Source: Longimicrobium sp. (GTDB taxonomy: Bacteria; Gemmatimonadota; Gemmatimonadetes; Longimicrobiales; Longimicrobiaceae). Taken from it: DNA of 64,000 nt. Location of the stretch: contig DASUYB010000089.1 in NCBI GenBank assembly GCA_036377595.1, positions 186,001 through 250,000 on the forward strand, given 5' to 3'. Within the stretch, counting starts at the first letter, position 1. Every line of letters begins with the position of its first letter. The translations under genes and the position numbers were made by a program. This document shows, piece after piece, positions 16,754-23,636 of the stretch. Under the pieces are notes generated by a model. It made no database searches, was not told the DNA's origin, and was given only the letters and a program-made list of their open reading frames with translations.

Positions 16754-18445
16754 ATGGGCATCTCGCTGAAGCCCGAGCACGTGAAGCGCTATCGCGACAT
16801 CGCGAAGCTGATGCTGAAGTACGGGCGCAGCGACCTGGTGCAGACCGCCGGGCTGGAAGACGCGCTGCTGCAGGAAGACGCCGCCGCGGCCGGCCAGCCC
16901 GCGCCCGGCGCGCCCGAGGCGTCGGAGCTGGCCGACGACCTGGAGAAGCTGGGCCCCACCTTCATCAAGCTGGGCCAGCTCCTTTCCACCCGCCCCGACC
17001 TCCTCCCGCAGCCCTACATCGACGCGCTCGCCCGGCTGCAGGACGACGTGGCCCCCTTCTCCGCCGAGGAGGCGGGAACGATCGTGGCCGAGGAGCTGGG
17101 CGTGCGCGTCAGCAAGGCGTTCGCCGACTTCGAGGCCGAGCCGATGGCCGCGGCGTCGCTCGGGCAGGTGCACCGCGCGCACCTCCGCGACGGCCGCCCC
17201 GTGGCGGTCAAGGTCCAGCGTCCCGGCATCCGCCAGCAGATCGCGGAGGACCTCGACGCGCTCGACGAGATCGCCCAGTGGATGGACCGGCACACGAAGA
17301 CGGGGCGCCAGTACGAGTTCGGCCGCACGCTGCAGGAGTTCCGCAAGACGCTGGTGGCCGAGCTCGACTACCGCCGCGAAGCCGCCAACCTCTCCACCCT
17401 GGGCGAAAACCTGGCCGAGTTCCCGCGCATCGTCGTTCCCTCGCCCGTCGACGACTACACCACGTCGCGGGTGCTGACGATGGAGTTCGTGCGGGGGAAG
17501 AAGATCACCTCCCTTTCCCCGCTGGCGCATCTGGAGATCGACGGGGCGGCGCTGGCCGAGGAGCTGTTCCGGGCGTACCTCAAGCAGATCCTGATCGACG
17601 GCTTCTTCCACGCCGATCCCCATCCGGGCAACGTCTTCCTGACCGACGACGGCCGCATCGCCCTGCTGGACCTGGGGATGGTGGGGCGGATCAGCCCCGA
17701 GCTGCAGGAGCAGCTGGTCAAGCTGGTCCTCGCCATCAGCGAGGGGCACGGCCCCGAGGCGGCGCAGATCACCATCGACCTGGGCGAGAAGAAGCCGGAC
17801 TTCGACCGCGGCTCCTTCGAGCGCACCACCAGCGACCTGGTGAACGCGTTCCAGGGCTCCACCGCGAAGGACGTGCAGGTGGGCCGCATCATGCTCGAGG
17901 TGTTCCGCTCCGCCGCCGAGAACGGCATCCGCCTCCCTGCGGAGATGGCCATGCTGGGGCGCGCGCTGCTGGCGCTGGACCAGGTGGGCCGCACGCTCGA
18001 CCCGGAGTTCGACCCCAACGCCTCCATCCGCCGCAACGTCAGCAGCCTGATGCAGCGGCGGATGCTCAAGTCGCTCAGCCCGCAGCGGGTGTTCGCCAAC
18101 CTGCTGGAGATGAACGAGCTGGCGCAGAAGCTCCCCGGCCACCTCAACCGCGCGCTCGACTCCGTGGCCGACGGCCGCGTGAACGTGCGCGTGCGCGTGG
18201 CCGAGGAGGTGTGGATGATGGAGGGGATGCAGAAGATCGCCAACCGCCTGACCACCGGCCTGATCGTGGCCGCGCTGATCCTGGGCGCGGCGCTGATGAT
18301 GCGCGTGCAGACGCGCTTCACCATCTGGGGCTATCCCGGGCTGGCGATGCTCTTCTTCCTGGCCGCCGCGCTGCTCGGGCTCTGGCTGATCTTCTCCATC
18401 GTCCGCGCCGACGTGCACCGTCCGGCGAAGCCTCCGGCGCCGTAG
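16754..18445 (+). CDS. UbiB/ABC1/AarF-family atypical kinase
   Basis: A 563-residue protein of the UbiB family, needed for isoprenoid quinone synthesis or lipid handling in many bacteria. It shows the family KxGQ motif in TFIKLGQLLSTRPDLLP, an Ala-rich loop in AAASLGQVHRA, the ATP-binding Lys in VAVKVQRPG, HADPHPGN in the catalytic loop and DLGM at the metal-binding site. Two C-terminal transmembrane helices (LIVAALILGAALMM and LAMLFFLAAALLGLWLIFSI) are typical of this family. The ATG at 16754 follows a GGGGGAC stretch. Confidence 0.92.
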   Translation: MGISLKPEHVKRYRDIAKLMLKYGRSDLVQTAGLEDALLQEDAAAAGQPAPGAPEASELADDLEKLGPTFIKLGQLLSTRPDLLPQPYIDALARLQDDVAPFSAEEAGTIVAEELGVRVSKAFADFEAEPMAAASLGQVHRAHLRDGRPVAVKVQRPGIRQQIAEDLDALDEIAQWMDRHTKTGRQYEFGRTLQEFRKTLVAELDYRREAANLSTLGENLAEFPRIVVPSPVDDYTTSRVLTMEFVRGKKITSLSPLAHLEIDGAALAEELFRAYLKQILIDGFFHADPHPGNVFLTDDGRIALLDLGMVGRISPELQEQLVKLVLAISEGHGPEAAQITIDLGEKKPDFDRGSFERTTSDLVNAFQGSTAKDVQVGRIMLEVFRSAAENGIRLPAEMAMLGRALLALDQVGRTLDPEFDPNASIRRNVSSLMQRRMLKSLSPQRVFANLLEMNELAQKLPGHLNRALDSVADGRVNVRVRVAEEVWMMEGMQKIANRLTTGLIVAALILGAALMMRVQTRFTIWGYPGLAMLFFLAAALLGLWLIFSIVRADVHRPAKPPAP

Positions 18446-18679
18446 ACGCGGGCGCGGCCCCCGCCTTGCCCATCTCCCCCCGTGCCGGAGAGACGTCCCG
18501 CGCCTCTCCGGCCCGCGCTGCATCCCTCCGTGGACGGCGCGGGCGGGCTGGCTCCCTCTGGCAGAATGTCGTTGCGGCGCATAAGCTTTCCCCAGCGGTC
18601 ACCGCATCTTCCGACCCCTCCCGCCGCAGCCTCGGCCCGGCCACACCGATCCCCGTCTTCCTTACCCACAGGAGATCCA

Positions 18680-19528
18680 ATGCACCGCACCGTCATCTTC
18701 TCCGCCCTCGCACTGTCCCTCGTGGGGGTCACCGCCCCGGCCCGCGCGCAGGACCAGTGGGAGCAGCAGGTGACCCGCCTCCTCGACGAGGCCTCGCGCA
18801 TCGCCCGCAACAACGGGCTCAGCCGCACGCACCAGCCCTACATCGGCTCGCTGCGCGAGGGCCGCAACACCAGCCACACCCTCCAGCTCAACGGCGGCAC
18901 GCGCTACCAGATCATCGGCGTGTGCGACAACGACTGCAGCGACTTCGACCTGCGCCTGTTCGACCCGCGCGGCAACATGGTCGAGGAGGACGTGCTCACC
19001 GACGACACGCCGGTGCTGAGCATCACCCCGCGCGTGAGCGGCACGTACACGGTGCGCGCGATCATGACCACGTGCAGCGACGAGCCCTGCCGCTACGGCA
19101 TCGGCGTGTACGGCTCGCGCGGCGGCGCCGTCTCGTCGAACAACAACAGCGGCGGCGGCGACCAGTGGGAGGCGCAGGTGACCCGCCTGCTGGGCGAGGC
19201 CGCGCGCATCGCCACGCAGAACGGGCTGCGGCGCACGCACCAGCCCTACATCGGCTCGCTGCGCGAGGGCGCCAACGCCAGCCACACCATCCAGCTCAAC
19301 GGCGGCACGCGCTACCAGATCATCGGCGTGTGCGACAACGACTGCAGCGACTTCGACCTGCGGCTGTTCGACCCCAGCGGGCGGATGGTGTCGGAGGACG
19401 TGCTGACCGACGACACCCCCGTGGTGAGCGTGACGCCGCGCCGGACCGGCACCTACACCGTCCGCGCGATCATGACCACCTGCAGCGACGAGCCCTGCCG
19501 CTACGGCATCGGCGTCTACGGCCGGTAA
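18680..19528 (+). CDS. Secreted protein with two tandem near-identical domains
   Basis: A 282-residue exported protein (signal peptide ending APARAQ). Two copies of a module of about 120 residues (about 24-143 and 160-282) start DQWE and end RYGIGVYG. They are about 85 percent identical and separated by a short Ser/Asn/Gly linker. Each holds an N-terminal helix and a beta-sandwich part similar in pattern to bacterial pre-peptidase C-terminal domains, with conserved cysteines in CDNDCSDFDLRLF and CSDEPCRYG likely to form disulfides. AGGAG precedes the ATG. Function unknown; a recent internal duplication is evident. Confidence 0.8.
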   Translation: MHRTVIFSALALSLVGVTAPARAQDQWEQQVTRLLDEASRIARNNGLSRTHQPYIGSLREGRNTSHTLQLNGGTRYQIIGVCDNDCSDFDLRLFDPRGNMVEEDVLTDDTPVLSITPRVSGTYTVRAIMTTCSDEPCRYGIGVYGSRGGAVSSNNNSGGGDQWEAQVTRLLGEAARIATQNGLRRTHQPYIGSLREGANASHTIQLNGGTRYQIIGVCDNDCSDFDLRLFDPSGRMVSEDVLTDDTPVVSVTPRRTGTYTVRAIMTTCSDEPCRYGIGVYGR

Positions 19529-19551
19529 ACCGATCCGATAGATCGCACCGC

Positions 19552-19579
19552 GGCCCACGGAGATGCCTCTCCGTGGGCC
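19552..19579 (+). terminator. Terminator hairpin
   Basis: A perfect 12-bp stem (GGCCCACGGAGA) with a four-base loop and GTTCTCTT after it, 23 bp past the stop of the duplicated-domain gene. Confidence 0.75.
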
Positions 19580-19606
19580 GTTCTCTTGCCCTCACCCGCG
19601 AATCTG

Positions 19607-19790
19607 TCATTCCGAGCGGCGCCGCCGCACCGTCCCCTCGTGCACGCCGATGTCATGCGGCGCCCGAAGAATCTGTGATCTGCGTCCGAGCGACAGGCGG
19701 GCTGTGGCTCGGGAGCCGGCCACAGATTCCTCAGGCGCCACGGCCTCGGCATGGAGGACAGGGCGGCGCAGCGCCTTCGGAATGACAGTC
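19607..19790 (+). repeat. R2 miniature element, shortened copy B
   Basis: This shares the TGTCATTCCGAGCGGCGCCG start, the GAATCTGTG/CCACAGATTC inner arms and the GGAATGACA end with the full R2 copies, but lacks the outer TGCATTCC ends. It lies between convergent genes. Confidence 0.8.
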
Positions 19791-19807
19791 CGGGGTCCGA
19801 CGCGTGA

Positions 19808-21436
19808 TCACGCCTCCACGCCGCCCGTCATCTCGATCTCCAGCCCGAACGTCTCCTCGAACAGGCCGCCCTTCCGGCGCAGGGCCCAGCGCTCCAGCAG
19901 CAGGTCGCCCTCGCCGTCCACCTCCAGCAGCAGCCGGTTGCCGCGGACCTTCGCCGCCACCGCGCGCACGGCCTGGATGTGCTCGCGGTCCAGCGCGTCC
20001 GCGATGCGCAGCAGCGACGCCAGCTTCACGACGAGATTACGGTCGTCCTCCTCCAGCGCGGTGAACGCCACGTGGTGCTCCGCGGGCACTCCCTTGCGGT
20101 GATACCGCGCCACGTTGGCCACGATGTCCGTCTCGCGCGGCGTGAACTCGGGGATCTCGCTGTTGCCGATCAGGTAGAGCGAGTGCTTGTGGTGCTTCTT
20201 GTAGCCCACGAACGCGCCGATGTCGTGCAGCACCGCCGCCGCCAGCAGCATCCGCCGGTCCGCCGCGTCCATCCCGTGCACGCGCTGCAGCTGGTCGAAC
20301 AGCGACGCCGCCAGCCGCGAGACGTGCAGCGCGTGCGCCTCGTTGAAGAGATATCTCCGCCCCAGCGCCACGCATCCGGCTACCGCCTGCCGGTCCTTGC
20401 GGTCCTCGTGCGCCTGGTGGCTGGCCAGGTCGTCGGCCAGGTCGAGCAGCACGCCGTCCTTCAAGCCGACGGCGGGAACGAGCACCTCCGCCGCGTCCAC
20501 CAGCGACGCCACCCGCTCGTAGATCATCGCCGCGGGGAGGATCACGTCCGCGCGGTCCTCGCGCAGGCCCAGCACGTCCACGCGCTGGCGGTACGACAGC
20601 CGCGACAGCAGCTCGATCACCCCGCGCAGCGACTGCAGCGGCACCGCGGCCACCTTCCCCCGCGCCACGTCCGCGCCGGCCAGCTTCGCCAGCGCCTCGG
20701 CGTTGCCGCCGGTGGCCACCATCCCGCGCGGGTTCCAGTGCGCCGCGATGGTGGGGATCTGCAGCGTGGCCGCGTACTCGCGCAGCAGCCGCTGGAAGCG
20801 CCCCGGCTCGTCGCCCGCCGTCGACAGCTCCTCCAGCAGCCGCACCGAGCCCATCACGTGGCTCTCGCTCCACAGGATGCCGCTGGCGTCCACCAGCGAC
20901 ACCTCCACGCTGCCGCCGCCCACGTCCACCGTGATCCACTTCTCCTCGCCCATCCCCACCCGGTTCGCCACGGCGAGGTAGACGAGGCGCGCTTCCTCCT
21001 GCCCGGTGATGGTCTCCAGCTCGATCCCCGCGTCGCGGCGCACGCGCTCCACCAGCTCGCGGCCGTTACGGCTCTCGCGCGTCGCGCTGGTCGCCACCGC
21101 GCGGTAGTCCTCGATCCCCAGCGCCTCCATCCGCGCGCGGAACCGCGCGATCGCCTCGGCCGCCGCGTCGATCGCCTCCGGCGTCAGCTTCCCCGTGAGG
21201 AACACGTCATGGCCCAAGCGCACGGGCACGCGCTCCTCCTCCAGCACGCGGTACTCGCCCGGCGCGCTGAACTCCGCCGCCAGGAAGCGGATGGCGTTCG
21301 AGCCCACGTCCACCGCCGCCACGCGCAGCGGGAATGGAGATTCCTCCGTGTCGGCCTTCTTCCGTCGCCTGCCGGGGAGCTGGAGCTGCGGCATCAGCCT
21401 CATCCACACCGTCTTGATTCGCTCTGGTGAATGCAT
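19808..21436 (-). CDS. Ppx/GppA-family phosphatase with C-terminal HD domain
   Basis: A 542-residue protein predicted to hydrolyse polyphosphate or the gamma-phosphate of pppGpp. The N-terminal actin-like ASKHA fold shows AAVDVGSNAIRFL (phosphate 1), ATSATRESRNG, TGQEEARLVYL, TVDVGGGSVEVSL (phosphate 2) and the later GGNAEALAK. The C-terminal half (about 330-500) is an HD-type helical domain with LLAAAVLHDIGAFVGYKKHHKHSL. The start at 21436 sits right after GGAG. A downstream ATG at about 21403 is an alternative. Confidence 0.92.
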   Translation of the reverse strand: MHSPERIKTVWMRLMPQLQLPGRRRKKADTEESPFPLRVAAVDVGSNAIRFLAAEFSAPGEYRVLEEERVPVRLGHDVFLTGKLTPEAIDAAAEAIARFRARMEALGIEDYRAVATSATRESRNGRELVERVRRDAGIELETITGQEEARLVYLAVANRVGMGEEKWITVDVGGGSVEVSLVDASGILWSESHVMGSVRLLEELSTAGDEPGRFQRLLREYAATLQIPTIAAHWNPRGMVATGGNAEALAKLAGADVARGKVAAVPLQSLRGVIELLSRLSYRQRVDVLGLREDRADVILPAAMIYERVASLVDAAEVLVPAVGLKDGVLLDLADDLASHQAHEDRKDRQAVAGCVALGRRYLFNEAHALHVSRLAASLFDQLQRVHGMDAADRRMLLAAAVLHDIGAFVGYKKHHKHSLYLIGNSEIPEFTPRETDIVANVARYHRKGVPAEHHVAFTALEEDDRNLVVKLASLLRIADALDREHIQAVRAVAAKVRGNRLLLEVDGEGDLLLERWALRRKGGLFEETFGLEIEMTGGVEA

Positions 21437-21696
21437 CTCCGGGCAGCATCTAACCGCCACCCTCGCCGCGGTCAAGCAGCGCGCCACGGGAGATACACGA
21501 TCGGCGCAATCCGCCCCGGCAGAAGCGTGCCGCCATCTCCAGATCGGGGTGATGCGGATCACGTCGCGGGCGATGTCGTCCGCGCGCTTCGACTCGCATC
21601 ATCGCCGGCGAGAATCTCTCAACCGATTCGATCGGGGGGTTGGGCGAGGATCAACCCGGCGTGCGCCTGGGCGATCATCCTGCCTTCAATAACGAC
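21437..21696. other. Upstream region of the Ppx/GppA gene, no gene seen
   Basis: This is the first part of a gap of about 1 kb before the molybdenum hydroxylase operon. No protein-like frame with a ribosome binding site is visible. The rest of the gap is repeats (listed separately). Confidence 0.4.
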
Positions 21697-21722
21697 GATA
21701 GTTAAGCCGATGCTTAACTATC
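21697..21722. promoter_or_regulatory. AT-rich perfect palindrome, possible operator
   Basis: GATAGTTAAGC and its exact complement are separated by four bases. It is unusually AT-rich for this genome and lies between divergent transcription units, which suits a regulator binding site. No T-tail supports termination. Confidence 0.35.
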
Positions 21723-21797
21723 CGCCCCACCTCGGCAGCACCATCGTGCACCACCCGCTCGCCGTCTTCGTGGGACGACAGGACGACCACCTTCCTA

Positions 21798-22051
21798 CCG
21801 AATCTCCGGTTCACTGTGCATTGGAGAAGGAAGATGTCATTCCGAAGGCGCTGCACCGACCTGTCCTCCATGCCAAAGCCGTGGCGCCTGAGGAATCTGT
21901 GGCCGGCTTCCGAGCCACAGGCCGCCTGTCGCTCGGACGCATGCCACAGATTCCTCGGGCGCCGCCCGGCATCCGCGCGATTGAAGATTCGGAGCAGCGG
22001 CGCCGCTCGGAATGACATCCGGCCGGAATGCACAATCAATTGCGGCAGCCC
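21798..22051 (-). repeat. R2 miniature element, copy C (inverted)
   Basis: A full-length R2 element on the minus strand, nearly identical to copy D at 43771-44023. Near identity between copies 22 kb apart suggests recent movement or conversion. Confidence 0.85.
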
Positions 22052-22065
22052 GTAAATTCCTCAGG

Positions 22066-22310
22066 AATCCGCGGATACCAGCCCCACGCCGAGCCTTCCG
22101 GCCACGCACCGCAGCATCGTTGCACACCACCTGATCGCCGTCTTTTGGCGATGCCAGCCCCCGCACCCTGATACGTGCGCGGCGATGACCCGGTCGGCGG
22201 GCCGGACGATCATCGTGCCGCGACAATCCGCGGATACCAACCCCGTGCCGAGCCTTCCGGCCACGCTCCGGCAGCATCGTTGCAGACCATCCGATCGACG
22301 TCTTTTGGGG
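22066..22310 (+). repeat. Direct repeat pair upstream of the hydroxylase operon
   Basis: Two copies of about 85 bp (22066-22148 and 22225-22310) share AATCCGCGGATACCA, GCCGAGCCTTCCGGCCACGC and GCAGCATCGTTGCA. A decayed third part lies at 21731-21771. They are not palindromic overall. The second copy ends about 140 bp before the first hydroxylase gene. Confidence 0.6.
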
Positions 22311-22452
22311 GATGCGTGAAGTTCGAACGAGCGTTGGGTTCGCGGTTGACCGGGGAATGGGCGGGCGGTAATGTTCAGATTCGTCAAACCCGCGCGGAAC
22401 GCCAACTTCCGGCCATCGACGGCCCGGCGCGGAGCACCCTGAGACGGGACGG

Positions 22453-23049
22453 ATGAAGGAGCTCATCACCCTCCGCGTGAACGGCGATACGCACCAGGCG
22501 GCGGTGCCCACGCACTGGACGCTGCTCGAGGCGCTGCGCTACAGCATCGGCCTCACCGGCAGCAAGCAGGGGTGCGACAAGGGCGACTGCGGTGCCTGCA
22601 CCGTGTGGGTCGACGGCGTGCCCACCCTCTCCTGCATCACCCCCGTCTACGAGGCGGTGGGGCACGAGGTGCGCACCGTGGAGGGGCTGGCCGGCTTCCG
22701 TACCCGTCCCGGTGTGCCGCACCCGCTGCAGGACGCGTTCGACCTCTGCGGCGCCGCGCAGTGCGGCTTCTGCACCCCCGGCATCCTGATGAGCGCCGCC
22801 GCCCTGCTCGAGGAGAACGTGACGCCCACGCGCGACGACATCCGCGAGGCCCTCAGCGGCAACCTCTGCCGCTGCACCGGCTACACCAAGATCCTCGACG
22901 CCGTCGAGATGGCCGCCGCCACCCTCCGCGGCGACCGCCCCGCGAGCGACGACGACCCGCACGGGCCGGCGGTGCTGCTTCCGGGGGACGAGGCGCTCGA
23001 GCGGATGGCGGATGATGCGGCTGGCGCGGAGAAGGAGGTGGTGCTGTGA
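22453..23049 (+). CDS. Molybdenum hydroxylase small subunit, [2Fe-2S] protein (CoxS/HcrC type)
   Basis: A 198-residue electron-transfer subunit of a xanthine-oxidase-family enzyme. The N-terminal plant-ferredoxin-like cluster uses Cys41, 46, 49 and 61 (GCDKGDCGACTVW). The second cluster, in the helical domain, uses Cys104, 107, 139 and 141 (QCGFCTPG and NLCRCTGYT). A Pro/Asp-rich tail of about 45 residues follows. It overlaps the next gene by four bases (GTGA). The large subunit follows after the DUF559 gene. No FAD subunit gene is in the window. Confidence 0.95.
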   Translation: MKELITLRVNGDTHQAAVPTHWTLLEALRYSIGLTGSKQGCDKGDCGACTVWVDGVPTLSCITPVYEAVGHEVRTVEGLAGFRTRPGVPHPLQDAFDLCGAAQCGFCTPGILMSAAALLEENVTPTRDDIREALSGNLCRCTGYTKILDAVEMAAATLRGDRPASDDDPHGPAVLLPGDEALERMADDAAGAEKEVVL

Positions 23050-23636
23050 GCGGGATACCTGCTGAGGGCCGCCTGCCGTCCCCCCCACCCCCGGCCCCTC
23101 CCCCACGAGGGGGGAGGGATGGGGGAGGGGAGACCTCAGCGCATTCCGAGACGCCTGCGCGCTGGGACGTGCCCGACGCGCTCCGCGTCCGCATGCGCGA
23201 CGTCGCGCGCGAGCACCGGAAGCATCCCACCTCCAGCGAGTCGCTCCTCTGGGAGTGCCTGCGCGGAACGAAGCTCGACGGGCGCAAATTCCGCCGACAG
23301 CAGCCGATCGGCCCGTTCATCGTGGACTTCTACTGCCCCGAGGAACGGCTCGTCGTGGAAGTCGATGGCAAGATCCACGAGCGCCAGCAGCGCGAGGATG
23401 CGGATCGCCAGGAAGCGCTGGAGTCGCTCGGCCTCCGCTTCGTCCGCGTAACGCATGAAGAGGTCATCCTCGACCTCCAATCAGCCCTCGCGAAGATCCG
23501 TGCGGCCTTCGCGGTAAGTACTCCCCTCCCCCATCCCTCCCCCCTCGTGGGGGAGGGGCCGGGGGTGGGGGGGATCCGCGCCGCGGCCGCACCGGGGCTC
23601 GTCCCGCGCGCTGATGCCGAGGAGGTGTCGAGATGA
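23046..23636 (+). CDS. DUF559 endonuclease-like protein inserted in the hydroxylase operon
   Basis: The open frame codes for 196 residues. Its core (about 45-155) is a DUF559/Vsr-like PD-(D/E)XK domain, seen in SSESLLWECLRG, the FRRQQPIGPFIVDFYC strand with its Asp, and LVVEVDGKIH with Glu-x-Asp. The tails on each side (PPPPAPPPRGGRDGGGE and TPLPHPSPLVGEGPGVGG) are translations of the flanking 54-bp inverted repeats. The GTG start overlaps the small-subunit stop, and its stop overlaps the large-subunit ATG, so it is coupled to both. An internal start near residue 49 (MRDVAREH) is possible. The family is thought to be nuclease-like; activity is not established. Confidence 0.85.
   Translation: MSGIPAEGRLPSPPPPAPPPRGGRDGGGETSAHSETPARWDVPDALRVRMRDVAREHRKHPTSSESLLWECLRGTKLDGRKFRRQQPIGPFIVDFYCPEERLVVEVDGKIHERQQREDADRQEALESLGLRFVRVTHEEVILDLQSALAKIRAAFAVSTPLPHPSPLVGEGPGVGGIRAAAAPGLVPRADAEEVSR
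23079..23574. mobile_element. DUF559 element bounded by perfect 54-bp inverted repeats (R6)
   Basis: The left repeat (23079-23132) and right repeat (23521-23574) are exact reverse complements over 54 bases. Each contains an inner hairpin (CCCTCCCCC-ACGA-GGGGGGAGGG) and, on one strand, four G-runs. They enclose only the DUF559 domain. Near-identical solo R6 copies lie at 56007-56059 and 58648-58702. No target-site duplication could be decided by eye. Mobility is inferred. Confidence 0.65.

Noticed and set aside
16498-19785. Very long plus-strand frame of about 1100 codons over the UbiB-family gene and the duplicated-domain gene
   Set aside because: It is out of frame with both recognised genes, crosses their borders and consists of Arg/Ala/Gly/Pro-rich sequence typical of shadow frames in GC-rich DNA.
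23046-23636. DUF559 gene as a restriction-modification component
   Set aside because: There is no methyltransferase or specificity gene near it, and its tails are simply translated repeats.
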